A stretch of 64,000 nt of DNA from Benincasa hispida (GCF_009727055.1 NC_052356.1:2124780-2188779), one strand, 5' to 3'. Shown: positions 35,466-47,717, counted from the stretch's first letter. Notes: generated by a model from the sequence alone, not told the origin. A program made the numbers and translations.

Positions 35466-36142
35466 TGTAAATTGTACTCGCTTAATTTTAGTCGTGTCAA
35501 AACATTTTTATTCCCTTGTACCCTTTTAACTTGTAATGAATTACAAATATACCCTCTATTTAATATCTACCTTACCAATTAAGTTGGCCAATTCCATGGA
35601 TTCCTCAAATAATAACCCGAAATACTTTTAATGCAAATTTTTCATAGAGTTAAATACATAATCGATGTAATTACTATTATACTAAAAAAATATATTCATT
35701 AAAATTCCATGTTTGATTTTCTTAAATAATCAATTGACCATAAAATTTGCTCCAGACCATCTGTTTTAATACTTTCTTAAATTCCTGGTTGACACAAAAG
35801 TGAGCGAAAGAAAATTTAATATTAAATCATTTAACAGATTTATAGATACGAAAGATTGTAATTGAACTCATCAAATCGAACTTTGAACAAATGAAATAAG
35901 TTATTGCAAAGAGCGAGATTAGAGAGGGATGATCTCGAAAAACCTAACGAATATAAAGTTGTTGATGAATAAATATAGCACTCAAAAAGGATTAAAGCTA
36001 GAGAAAGAGAATGGGTATAACATATGAACAAGAACCACAAAAAATAGTAAAAGAACACAAACATTATACACAACCAAAAAAATAGAAGAATGAAAGAGAG
36101 AGGAAGATTAAAAGGAAAAACAAGAAGAAGATTGAAACGCAC

Positions 36143-36224
36143 CAAGAGGGAGTGAGGAGCGGCTAAGGGCAGAGTTGTTCTTTGTGTTGTGTTGAGTGAG
36201 AAGGATTGGTTGGGTTCATATATG
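36143..36224 (-). promoter_or_regulatory. 5' leader exon and TATA-like box of gene B
   Basis: The reverse strand has CATATATG at 36217-36224 and a leader ending at donor CCTCTTG/GTGCG (36143/36142). The acceptor TTCTCAG lies just before 35239. The same block is duplicated at 40968-41048 for copy C. Confidence 0.5.
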
Positions 36225-36299
36225 GTATTGCATGGCATAACGTATATCATATTCACCATTAAATTTCATCATCAAATGAAACGTAAATTCTTCCATCCC

Positions 36300-37840
36300 C
36301 TCGGAAAATTGAACAAGAAATTTCTTTTTTACAAAATCATAAAATTGTTTTTTTTTTTCAAAAATTATTTGGTAAAAAAACTGCTCAACTTTTAGCAAAA
36401 GTCGTCCTTCGATCTAGTTTTTCGTCTTTAAAGCAAAATATATATGTTCTAGCTTCGATTTGGTGTAACCTTGATTAATCAAGTCAATTACTCATTTGAA
36501 TTTGAAATTTTTTTATCTCATTCATATTTTGTAATTAACTTTTGTTAAGTACTTCCCCTACTAATTTAAGGAAAGAGGATATTAATAATTACAAACAAGG
36601 ATCTCATTTACCACTCTTGGTGAGGAAATTAGTGATAGATCTTTTGCTAATTGAGATTAATCACAATCATAAGCATATTATATTAATTTAGATTTATCAA
36701 ATGATAGGCGTCTATCATTAATTGATTACAGTGGTCGGAGGTTAGTTAGTGACAATTGCTAGAGATGGTGGGTGGAGCTGGCCGACGATAGTTGCCATAG
36801 TATCTCATACAAATAAGGGAGAGGTTAACCATTAAACACGCACAAAAATCATTTTTCTAAAAGTTAATTGGTTTCACGTGTTTATCCTAAACAAACTTAT
36901 TGTATAAACTTTTTTTTTTCAAAACTTATTTTGGGTGGTTGCCAAAGGCATGATTTTTTTCAAAATAACTTATTTTTAATTTAATCACTTAGAAATGTAT
37001 TCCAAACACACCTTATATACCAAACATTCATGATATCTATTACAAACTTTAAATAAAGACAAATATCTTTTAAAAGAAAAACATTAAGAATCCACAAAGT
37101 TACCAATCCTAAAAGAAATATTTATACATTTTGATTAATATATATGTAATTCGGGTTGAGTTGAGACAATCCGAATAAAATTTATTCAACCCGAGACCCA
37201 ACTCAATCTAACAAAAATATAAAATATTTAACTCAACCCAAAAACAAAATTAACCCAACCCAATCTTGACAATTTAAATTGGATAATCCGGATTGTTCAG
37301 GTTGTCGAGTCATTTGAATATTCCTAGATATTTGGTCTAAAAATTGATTTTAAGATGAAATTTCATATATATCGTAAAAGGATGAAGAAATTACCGAGAT
37401 GGACGAGATTGTTTCCTTAGCTAAGAAGTTGATGAGGGTGGTGTTCTTCTGCAAGATCCCTAGATTCAAGCAACACCAAAGCTCACAATCTATTCTTGTG
37501 TTTCTTCTTCACCTTTGATGGATGGATTTGGGTTTTGAGGGAAAAATACTTCTTTTTATTGCATAATGAGGGAGTCGAGACGTTTGTGAGGGAATTTGTT
37601 ATTCCCTTTATGTGGAGCTTACTTGTTTAAATAATGAGGCTTCATTCTATACCTAACACTGTTTTGGTGTTTATTGTTTAATTTGTTGTTTCAAAATAAT
37701 TAAAACAAAAAACATGTAACCATAGAAATAAGCTAGTTTTATGTTCTACTTCATAATATTTTATACTTTTTTTTTTAAAAAAATAATAATATCTATTGTT
37801 TAGAAATTTCCATTTTATTTCACGAAATTTTCACGGATAG
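36300..37840. other. Spacer between hydrolase copies B and C
   Basis: No gene seen. The part at 37150-37320 is rich in CAACCC and GGGTTG words and may be a small mobile element. A stretch at 37380-37660 looks leader-like (C/T-rich with TTTTATTGCAT) but has no coding frame. Confidence 0.35.
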
Positions 37841-37859
37841 GATGAAAAAAAGCCAAAAC

Positions 37860-38040
37860 TATTTACAGAAATAGCAAAAAAAAAAAAAAAAAAATACTGA
37901 TAGATACTGACAGACTTTTATTAGCGTCTATCAGTGATAGGCTTCTATCGATTTCTATCATTGATAGACACCGATAAACTTCTATCAGCCTCTATCAAAG
38001 AAAATTAAAATTTTGCTATTTTGTATAAATAGTTTCCCTT
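37860..38040. repeat. TATC palindromic repeat
   Basis: Several TATCAGTGATAG and CTATCATTGATAGA words form overlapping inverted repeats. The segment is flanked by A-rich sequence. Confidence 0.75.
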
Positions 38041-38530
38041 ATTTTTCTATTTTTGAAAATCTCCTAGTTATTTCTTATTATTTAAAAATTTTCAATTTAA
38101 TCTCCTTAGTGAGTTGGAATAAATTTTGAAATATGCTCCAATGATATACTTAGCGAGCTGGAATAAATTTTGAAAGAAAATGAAGTTATGGAATTCATCT
38201 GTCTAAGGAACAATGTTTTAAGACACCTCAAGTCTATTCCAATTTATAATACAATTCATAATACTTTGGCAAAACTAATTATAGCTAAATAATTTAGCTT
38301 AAAGAAATTATTCTAAAAGTCTATTCCAAACATGCCCTTAAGTCATTAAAAATCATTTTTGATTATACAAATCATTTTTAAAAGTATAGAGTCAAACATT
38401 AAAATGATTGCATGAAAATAACTTTTAACATATGACTTTTTAATAAGAGTTATTTTCAAATATAGCAAAATGTCACTGTCTATTAGTATCTATCACTAAT
38501 ACTGATAAACAATTACATTTGACTATATTT

Positions 38531-38745
38531 AAAGGGAAATTATTTCAAATGGTAAAACTGTTGAAAATATTTACAAGATATAGTAAAATTTTAGAACTAT
38601 TAATGATAGACATTGATAGACACTGATAGACTTCTATCAGTGTGTATCAATATCATTGATATTAGCGTCTATCATTGATAGTTCTAAAATTTTGCTATAT
38701 TTTGTAAATACTTTAGTTTACTTTTCTATATTTAAAATCAACTCA
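38531..38745. repeat. TATC palindromic repeat, best preserved copy
   Basis: The left arm (38567-38613) and right arm (38667-38711) are near-perfect reverse complements of about 45 bases. They run from TATTTACAAGATATAG to AATGATAGAC, with a TATC-rich loop. It has the size and structure of a foldback MITE-like element. A TIR or target duplication was not defined. Confidence 0.85.
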
Positions 38746-38799
38746 TATTTAAAAGTATTTCTAGTAGTTTTTCAATTTAAAAGAATCACCCATAGATAT

Positions 38800-38990
38800 A
38801 TGAGAAATTATTTCAAATGGTAAAACTGTTAAAAATATTTACAAGATATAGCAAAATTTTAGAGTTATCAATGATAGATCACTGATGGACACTGATAAAA
38901 GTCTATTAGTGTCTATCAGGATTTATCATTGATAGTTTTAAAATTTTGTTATATTTTATAAATATTTTGATTCATTTTTCTATATTTGAA
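38800..38990. repeat. TATC palindromic repeat at the left edge of copy C
   Basis: Same arms as 38567-38711. Its right arm runs directly into sequence homologous to intron 3 of gene B. Confidence 0.8.
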
Positions 38991-39097
38991 TATATATATA
39001 TAGTAACACTCTTAAATGGAAACAGAATAAATACGTTTCCTAAAATTGCAAAGATAAAAAGAAAAGTTGTAAGATTTATATGGAAAAAGAAAAGTAC

Positions 39098-40071
39098 CAG
39101 AGAAATAGTTGGACAATCCAAGACCTCCTTTAATAACTTTGAATCAGAATCAGTGAACAAAACTTCAACGGCCAGTGATCGGAACCATTTTTGTTTGGTC
39201 CACCAATAGTACAACCAAGGTGTGTAATGTGCAATTCCAAATGTATATTGGAATACTTTAGGAAGCTCTTTAAAAGATTGTGTTGATAAAGCTAATGGAA
39301 TCGAAGGCCACCAATAATTCACAAAAGGAACTACCAACGAAGCTCCTAACAGTCTGCAAATTAATAATTAGCTTCATTAATTAACATTTAATCAAAGAGA
39401 GAACTAAAATTTGTTAACAATGTTGAAGAGAAATTTAATTCTAATACCTGTGTGGAACGTATTTTAGATAACTCCAAATAGGGTGTGCTCCTAATGAACA
39501 TCCAAGTACGTAAAATTTGCTTCCAAGCTCCAGTTTGTCTCCTAATTCTTGAATGTAAAATGATTCTATTTTTACTAACCGTGATGGATACGGGTCACTG
39601 TCTCCATAACCAACTATGTCGTATAATATTATATATGCTTTAACCTCCTCTATAAATTCCTGAAATTGTTCATAACTTAGTGGTTATGAAATCGAAAAAC
39701 GATGAAAACAAACAACGTAAAGAGTAGGAAAATTGATGGAGAGATTTACGTAGTACACTAACAATATATTAGCTACGTTCACGGACAGAAGGAGAAAGTA
39801 TGTAGAGTTAGACATTTTATATAACGACGCACTTCTCTAAACCCTAAGATCAAAATCATAAATAACATCAATACATATACAACTTAGATTTTAGGGATTC
39901 AGATAACAGATTCAAGATATTTAAAGGTCTAATATTATTCAATACATTTTGTTTCATTAGTTAATGAGATGGTTAAGTCAACTTTAGTGAAAACTTATGA
40001 TTTATTATTTTTATTGAACGACAAGGTTTCAAAACTTCCAAGTGATATCTAACAGTTTTTTGAACTATCAT
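39098..40071 (-). pseudogene. Alpha/beta-hydrolase C, partial duplicate lacking exons 1 and 4
   Basis: Exons 2 (39659-39448) and 3 (39353-39098) keep the exact lengths, splice sites and open frame of gene B. They include the GCSLG nucleophile elbow and the FVNYWW block. Exon 1 is deleted except for a stub: the acceptor CTCAG and an ATG at 40071-40069, beside which sequence from inside intron 1 begins. Exon 4, with the catalytic Asp and His, is absent. Substitutions relative to B are several in exon 2 and very few in exon 3. It cannot encode an active enzyme. The surrounding introns and promoter region are also duplicated. Confidence 0.88.
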
Positions 40072-40149
40072 TGCCTGAGAAAAAAATATATATTACCCAA
40101 CTCTCGTTTAATAACTATTTAGTTTTTAGGGTTTGTAAAGAACTGTTTT

Positions 40150-40325
40150 TAAATATATAAAAATAAATCAAAATATTTATAATATATGATAAAATTTTAG
40201 AACTACCAATATTGAAGATACTGATAGAAGTCTATCAGTATCAATCAGCGTCTATCATTGATAATTCAAAAAATTTGTTGTATATTGTAAATATTTTCAA
40301 CAATTTTACCATTAGAAATAATTTC
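40150..40325. repeat. TATC palindromic repeat in the duplicated 5' intron of copy C
   Basis: The counterpart of the repeat at 35300-35465, with its own loop sequence. Confidence 0.7.
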
Positions 40326-40967
40326 TAGTTTTTAAATTGTACTTGCTTAATTTTAGCAATATCAAAACATTTTTATTCCCTTGTACCCTTTCAACTCGTA
40401 GTAAATTATAAATATACCCTCTTTTTAATATCTACCTTACAAATTAAGTCAGCCAATTCCATGGATTCCTCAAACAATAACCCGAAATATTTTTAATGCA
40501 AATTTGTCATGGAGTTAAATACATAATCAATGTAATTACTATTATACTAAAAAAAATATCTTTTAAAATTCCATGTTTGATTTTCTTAAATAATCAATTG
40601 ACCAAAAAGTTTGCTCTGAACCATCTATTTTAATACCTTTTGTGAGGGAAAGAAAATTTAATATTAAATCATCTAACAGATTTATAGATACAAAATATTG
40701 CAATCGAACTCGTCAAATCCAACTTTGGACAAATGAAATAAGTTGTTGCAAAGAGCGAGATTAGCGAAAAACAATATAAAGTTGTTGATGAATAAATATA
40801 GCACTCAAAAAGGATTAAAGCTAAAGAAATTAGAGAATGAGTATACATATGAACAACAACCACAAAAAATAGTAAAAGAACACAAACATTATACACAACC
40901 AAAAATATAGAAGAATGAAAGAGAGAGGAAGATTAAAAGGAAAATCAAGAAGAAGATTGAAACGCAC

Positions 40968-41121
40968 CAAAAGGGAGTGAGGAGCGGCTAAGGGCAGAGT
41001 GTTCTTTGTGTTGTGTTGAGTGAGAAGGATTAGTTGGGTTCATATATGGTATTGCATGGCATAACGTATATCATATTCAGCATTAAATTTCATCATCAAA
41101 TGAAACGTAAATTCTTCTATC
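40968..41121 (-). promoter_or_regulatory. Duplicated promoter and leader of copy C
   Basis: Nearly identical to 36143-36295, including the leader donor and the CATATATG word at 41041-41048. Homology with the B region ends at about 41121. Confidence 0.55.
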
Positions 41122-41127
41122 CCACCG

Positions 41128-41420
41128 AGAGAATGAAGAAGAAGAAGAACATGCAATCTTGTAATGAGAAAGAAGAGGAAGAGATCTAAACGATGATATA
41201 TGTGGTTCGGCAAAATGGTGCCTACATCCACGGGAAGGAGAAGAATTTTATTCAAGAGCTAAGTCACACTTTTCTTTACAAATCTTGTAGCTTTCTTGTA
41301 AGCTTCTGTAAGATTATTTCTACAAATTGTAAATGATGCATATTTATACATTTTGTCTGGTACAAGTAGTTACAAAACAAACTGTAAAGAAAAATGTAAA
41401 AGGCTGTTGAATATTCGATT
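41128..41420 (-). mobile_element. Fragment of a Tork-like LTR
   Basis: GTGGTTCGGCAAAATGGTGCC and CTACATCCACGGGAAG, then GCATATTTATAC (a TATA box on the reverse strand) and a TTACAAAACAAACTG run, follow the order of the Tork-type LTRs at 10950-11140 and 15750-15940. The ends are missing. Confidence 0.6.
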
Positions 41421-42044
41421 GAATGCTTGAGCTTATTTTACTTCACACACACGACAGTAATATATCAATTGAGGTGCCTGAAATACACGTGTGATCCCTG
41501 AACTTGCATTTCTTTTACCTAGGAACACTAGCTTCACACTTCCACTGTAAGGAACTGTACCCACTCTTTTCTCATGAGTGTCCTAGTTAATCACAGTAGA
41601 AGGCAACTCTTTTTTCCCTAGTCATGCACACACATTACAAGTTTATTTTCTTTTCTTCTTTCTTATTATACCTTTTTTCTGCACATACTTTGTTTTACTT
41701 TTTTATCAGCTGACTCTTTCCATTTTCTTTTTAGCAGGAATATAAATCACATATTTTCTCCCTCAATACACTTTACCACCTATCTTGCAAGAGGCCCTCT
41801 AATTAATGTGGTCTTTTGGAGTTACAACAAACCTATGACCTCATAATGCAATTCTAAGCGAGCAAGAGTTAAGATAGATAGACAAAGAACCCAAAGATGC
41901 ATGAGAGAAATGAACCAAAATTTTCAAAAATGGCCTAAAAATTATATATGCCTTATTCCTACCTAATTCCATGCCAACATGATTCAAAATAGTGCATCAT
42001 CGACTAGTCCTCGTGAAGAGAAAAGTAACAAAGCAAGTAACATG
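41421..42044. other. Unassigned stretch
   Basis: No gene or known repeat seen. It lies left of a solo LTR whose other flank belongs to the reverse Athila-type remnant, so it may also be decayed sequence of that element. Confidence 0.35.
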
Positions 42045-42049
42045 CACGC

Positions 42050-43885
42050 TGTTGGGTTTTATGTCCTAAAACTCGTGGTATATAAATAATGGAACTTATT
42101 CCGATATTCAATAAAGGTGTTATTGAATAGATCTATTACTTGAATAGAAATCCAATAAACCTAAAAGTCCCTTGGCTATTGGATGAGTACTTGAACTTTA
42201 TGTGGAGATATAAAGGTGGATCAGGTTCGAGTAAATAGTCAAAATGATCTATAGTACATGGATAAGGTTGGGTACCTTATTCTGGTAACACTATTGGATA
42301 CGGCCTGCTCTGTAGTTGTTACAAGGAGTTGTAAAGTGCTACAAACAAAGTGATCCTAATTCGTTCATGTTGGACATGAGAAGTGGGGACGTCCTTGTGC
42401 AAAAGAGTTTGTACAAGATCGAACCACGAAATGAGTCACTCTTACTTTATAACGCTGTTTACTGTTTAAGACTAACTATTTCAAAGCGATGACCTAGGTA
42501 ACTTGACCTTAATCCTGAGCTAACTATGAACTCCTGTTTATCTGGGATTGCCCTTAGATTTTCATAGGTGAGGGTTGGCTCAACATCACTGGCCCAATAT
42601 GACTATCATTTCAGGGGTAAGATTGGATAGATAGCTAGAGACATAGGGTACAAGAGGAAATTCACTCCTACCCGCTTTAGGGATAGTAGAGAGGTTGTTC
42701 CCCTAAGTGCTGATTCTGGGGCTTGAACAAGGGATCCCGCCCTCTCATTTGGCATGAGAGGGACATGGTTTTGTGATTGGATCACAAAAAAATTGTTCAT
42801 TAGGGGATCAGTGGGGACTTAAGGAACAAGAGGTAATTTCGGGGGTAAAATAGAGATTTGACCCAGCCGTTATTGCGAACAACCTGTGAAGGGTTAACTT
42901 ACTAATCATGGTTATATCGAGTGGACATAATATATCTACAGTGAGGGGAGTTCAACTATGGGCTTTAGTGGAGTGACTCATTAGTTAACAAATAGGGGTT
43001 AGATCGATCTAATGAGTTTAGTCGATTAATCTCAGATCATTGGAGCCCATGATCTATAGGTCAATGAGATCTCCCTACTAGCTCGGAAATTTATAGCTTT
43101 AAAGTAGCATGATAAGTTTATTTGAAATGTTCAAATTAGAATCAAACGGAATTGGAGAAAATATATTTAAATATATGAAGATAAATTTGTGTAAAAATTA
43201 ATTTAATATTGGATTTTAAATTAATTAGAATTATTTAAATTGTTTAAATAATTATTTATTAATTTTATTAGAAAATTAAATTTTGAAATTAATTTATAAA
43301 ATTAATAAATTTTGATTTTAGAAATAAAATATTATTTTAAAATCAATTTTGGATTTTTGAAAAATGGAAAAATTACACAAAACTTGAAAAATGGGTTTTT
43401 CGTTTCATCTTCAACTAGCTTACTTGGAACCCACCACCTACTCCTTTGCTTTACTCAAAGCATGAGCTACATCTCATGCAACACATCTCTTTGCATGATA
43501 ATCTGCAATATATTGAAGATTGGAGTGAAGAGGGAGAAGAGAACCGATTGAATTTTTGCTAAAAAATTCGGATGAAGAAGGTGTTCTTCAATGGGTTCTG
43601 TCCAGTGAGTTTTCTCCATATTCCCTTTGATTCCAGCTTATTTTGAGTCCCACAACTCAATCTAGAGTACCAAGAGGATAGTATGGAAGATCTTGTGGTA
43701 GTCTACACAAGGATTCAGAGGATTTTGCAGCTGGAAATGGAGATTTCGTTGGATCGGCTAAGGAATGTTCATGAAACCCATTATACTCTGTTTTTAGCAT
43801 ATTTCTTTTCAACCAAAATTAATGAATTAGAGTGCTTATATATCCTGATTTATTTCTTCTGCTGCGTGATGATGTCCATCTAACA
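42050..43885 (+). mobile_element. Solo copia-type LTR (1836 bp) with target duplication CACGC
   Basis: Begins TGTTGGGTTTTATG and ends CATCTAACA. CACGC flanks it at 42045-42049 and 43886-43890. Its interior aligns with 26835-28781 (GTGGAGATAT, GATAAGGTTGGGTACC, GAACCACGAAATG, GGCTTTAGTGGAGTG). No internal region is present. Confidence 0.88.
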
Positions 43886-43890
43886 CACGC

Positions 43891-44437
43891 AATAAACATT
43901 GTCCAAGCACAATGCTCTAGGACCCTAAATTATATGATCACGAAAAAGATAAGCCAAATATGAATACCACACCATCAACATTTAGAACACACATTTGTTC
44001 TCAATGTGATAAAAGTGAAAGCAAGAGGGAACATAAAACATCCCTGAAGCATAGGATGAAGGAAGGATTTGGTTCCCTCGATTCAAGCTCTTCTCCACCA
44101 ACAAACTTAACAAGACAAGGTCAACTAGAAAAATTAGCTCAAAGATAAAGGAAAAACTTTATAAAAGAAATATAATCTAGGAAAATGAATAAATTCTTGA
44201 CACCAGGCTGCCTCCAAGAAACACAAATTTTTAAGCTCGCTTGCTCAACCGTTTTAGGCTTAATCATCCGTGATCAGTTTTGATCGTTATCACTCCATTT
44301 GTCACCCCTAATTTTTTGGTTGCCCAATATTCTGAAAAAGGGAAGCACTAGAAGAAGCAAGATAAGTGATAATAGGTGTTTCAAATATTCCAAATTTTTC
44401 AAACCACCACTGATGCATAATCGAAAGGGACCCTTTG
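43891..44437 (-). pseudogene. Reverse Athila-type element, part left of the nested insertion
   Basis: On the reverse strand the protease-region frame of 54858 onward continues here for a short way (KGSLSI), then breaks. Further on, CTTGGAGGCAGCCTGGTG (near 44210) resembles the TTGGGAGGCAACCCA phrase of Athila/Tat 3' untranslated regions. RT, RNase H and integrase of this element are missing, so it has a large internal deletion. Confidence 0.6.
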
Positions 44438-44442
44438 TCTAC

Positions 44443-46121
44443 TGATAACGGGCAGAAATGCACGTTATCATAGTGCTAAGTTCTTAAACAATGTTAGAAT
44501 ACGTTGATAAAACATGTCAAATTGCGTCCATCGAGCATCAATTTTATAATATTGCGATCGCATGCGTTCAACGCATAGAAACAGTTGATTTTTGTGTTTT
44601 TATGCAGATTATGCGTGAACGCAAGGCAGAAATTGCGATCATAGGAAATCATCGGTCGAGCGAAACTTCACCGCAAGACTTTGCGATGATTGCGCTCCCA
44701 AAAATTTTCTTGAGAAGGATTGCCGCAACTTGGTCAGCACAACATGGTGGGCACATCTGGATGAAAGGCTAATTAATTGCGATGGGACAAAAAGCTGATG
44801 ACAGTCGAATCCGAATTAAGTTGATAGCCGATAACGATCACATGTACATTCAGCATTTCGGTGAAAATATTCGGCACATCAGTCAGGAATTAAAGCCGTC
44901 TCATCTGTACAATCATGAGAGAGAAGTTGCCTCTCACCCTAGATGTTCTATAAATACCAAGGGCAACCTTCAGAAAAGGGGTTGATCGGTTAATCAGTTC
45001 ACGATTTTACGAATTAAGAGCTCAGCTCGTCTTTGTGCATAGATTTCTTTTCGTTTTAAGGAGAATCAAGAGAAGAGTGGTGATGCTGGAGATCGCTCAG
45101 GGAAACTCGAGAGAGAACCTTAAGGCGTAGAAGTAGAGAGTGGAACAACTCTCATGAGAGCGAGATTATCTTTTGACACGAGTAGAAAAACAATGTAAGC
45201 GCCTGGGCAGCAAGAGATTGCTACCAGACCCTTTATTCTATACTTGCATTGTTATTTTGTACTTCATCTTTATATTTATACAATGGAAGTTCTATTTCTA
45301 CATCTGTTCACTCTCTTAGCATGCATGAGTAGTTAAACTAGTCGAATGGATTGAGAAGAACTAAGTTAACAGGACATAGGAAGTTCATTACTTGCGATTG
45401 TCTTGTTTTATGCTGTGCAAAATACCCTTTAGAGTTACTCGAGAGAGAGTCTAAAGAAAGAACCTAATGTCTCGAGAGAGCTAGGTTAGAATCTAGACTC
45501 GAGAGTGCAAGATTAGAACTGCATAAACAAGAGATAGGGTCTTAGGGATAATCTCTGTTTGTCAAACTGCATCGCATGCATCCTAGAGATGGGAATGATA
45601 TTATATGGTTGCCTTATTTGTGTGTGTGTCATTTTGTCATCGCATAAATAAGAATAGAGGCTTATGTGTAGGTCCTATAGACTTAGTGCATATATCGAAT
45701 GCGTTCTAGCCTTAGAAGCCGTGGCATTCGCACCGAGAGGTGGTTTACTGTTGTATGCATGTTGCATGATCGCATAGCATGAATGCATCCTAGGAAGTGT
45801 TAGCTGAAACTTTTCTCAACCTGATCACCGCATACTCATCACATTTTTCGTTTATCAACTTTTTTCAAACTCCATCGCATTTGTTTATTTTTCATTAACG
45901 GAAACAGCAATCCAAACAATTTATTTATGTATCCGGTTACCGCAAAGTTTTCATAAAAATTACCAACGCAACCTGTTTTCATAAGTCCCTACGTTCGACC
46001 TTGGACTTACCAGGAAACTCAGTGGAATTTACACTTGGATTCTGCTGAGGAAACTTGAGTGCACAACGTAATTTCACCATCGCATATCATCCATAATTCA
46101 CTTCATAAAAATCAAGCATCA
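44443..46121 (+). repeat. 5' LTR of the Athila-type element
   Basis: Begins TGATAACGGGCAG and ends AATCAAGCATCA. A TATAAATA box is at 44949-44956. GCGATCGCATGCG words are frequent. Confidence 0.95.
44949..44956 (+). promoter_or_regulatory. LTR TATA box
   Basis: TATAAATA within TTCTATAAATACCAAGGGC, conserved in the 3' LTR at 53680-53687. The likely promoter of the element. Confidence 0.65.
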
Positions 46122-46127
46122 AGTTTT

Positions 46128-46145
46128 TGGCACCGTTGCCGGGGA
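46128..46145 (+). other. Primer binding site, tRNA-Asp type
   Basis: TGGCACCGTTGCCGGGGA differs at one base from the complement of the 3' end of plant tRNA-Asp (TGGCGCCGTTGCCGGGGA). It begins six bases after the 5' LTR. Confidence 0.9.
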
Positions 46146-46295
46146 CTTCGGCAAAATAGAGTGCTAACAGTAATTTTTTGATTTCTTTGCAGACTCTCAA
46201 TCTCTGGCGAATTATGACCCGGAGATTAGAGGACGTTTAAACGAAGATTGAGAGACCACCAACACCAACAGCAACCACAGTCAAATAAAGAAGAA

Positions 46296-47717
46296 ATGGC
46301 AGAGCAGCCTGGAAACGGAGCACCAAATGATAACAATGTCATGGCGAATCCAATCATGCTGGCAAACGATTGCAATAGACTCATCAGGGACTATGCATCG
46401 CCAAACCTCTATGATTTCTCTCCAGGAATCATAAGGCCTGCCCTCGATGGAAGCATATTCGAAATGAAGCCGGTGATGTTGCAGATGATCCAGACTGCAG
46501 GACAATTCGGAGGAAGACGTGGCGAGGACTCGCACTCCCACCTCCGAAGCTTTTTGAAATCTGCAATACTTTTTTGTTCTCGAACATCTCTTCCGAAGAA
46601 GTTCGACTAACTTTGTTTCCATTTTCTCTCTATGATCAGGCTAGGAAATGGGCATATTCTCTCGAACTGGGAGAGATCATTTCTTGGGAACAGGTCATGG
46701 AGAAGTTTATGAAGAAATACTTTCCACCTACTGAGAACACCAGACGAAGGAAACTAATTACAAAATTTGAACAAGACATGGACATATCGCTCAGCGATGC
46801 CTAGGCGAGGTTAAAGAGGTTGGTCTGGGATTGTCCACACAATGGGTTGCCAGACTGCCACCAAATGAAGGTTTTTTATTATGGTTTGAATCCCGCTTCG
46901 CAGACCGCTGCCAATGCGGCAGCCGCTGGTGGTCTACTTGATAAAACGTATGACGAGGCGAAGAATATCTTGATCACATCTCTAAGAATCATGAAGAATT
47001 GAGAGAGAGTGACCAGAGATTGAGACTCAAAGACAATGATGCAAATAATGGTGCTATTGCTTCACTAGAAAACCAGATGACCGCAATGATGAACTTAATT
47101 CAGGGAATTGTGATCAGCGGCCCAACACCGCAAAACGGGCAAATCAACACAATCAGTCAAAATACTGCAAGGTATGCGACTTGCAATGATGGGCATGCGA
47201 TGGAAGATTGCCCGCAAAATCCACAATCTATTTACTTTGTAAAAAATAATCCCTTTTCGAATACCACAACCCTGGGTGGAGAAACCACCCCAATTTTGCT
47301 TGGAAGAATCAATAACAGAATTTCCAACCCGTGGCATAAAAAGAAGGGCCACCGGGATTCTTCCCACGTAACAACGGTCAAACGAGCAATCAAGCAAGTA
47401 GCTCACAACCACCGCAATTCTCTTCCTTGGATAGCCTATTGAAGCAATACATAGAGAAAAACGAAACTGTGCTTCAAAGTCAGGCTACATCGATCCACAA
47501 TCTAGAATTACAGATGGGCCAGATTGCGAGTGAGTTGAAGAGTAGATCGCAAGGGGCTCTGCTGAGTTCAACAGAACTCCCACGCAACTCGGGGGGATCA
47601 GGTAAAGAACAATGTCAGGTTGTGACATTGCGAAGTAGGAAGACTGTGGAGGGAGAAAAGAAGGACCTTAGTCAGACAACTTCCATTGCAGTTGAACCTG
47701 AGATTACGATGACGTAA
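46296..47717 (+). pseudogene. Athila-type gag, broken
   Basis: A likely start is ATG 46296; a short upstream frame is cut by a TAA. The gag core blocks are IRPALDG, FEMKPVMLQMIQ and QFGG, then after a frame change LTLFPFSLYDQARKWAYSL, KFMKKYFPP and DCPHNGLPD. These match Athila-group gag. A TAG replaces the Trp expected after LSDA (46802). A zinc-knuckle-like C..C...GH....C lies near 47180. The tail has LELQMGQIASELKSRSQG (47486) and VVTLRSRKT. Four or more frame breaks are present. Confidence 0.85.

Noticed and set aside
35840..36259. A 139-codon reverse frame with hydrophobic stretches upstream of hydrolase B
   Set aside because: It covers the leader exon and the start of the leader intron of gene B, and the duplicated region at 40669-40902 does not keep the frame.
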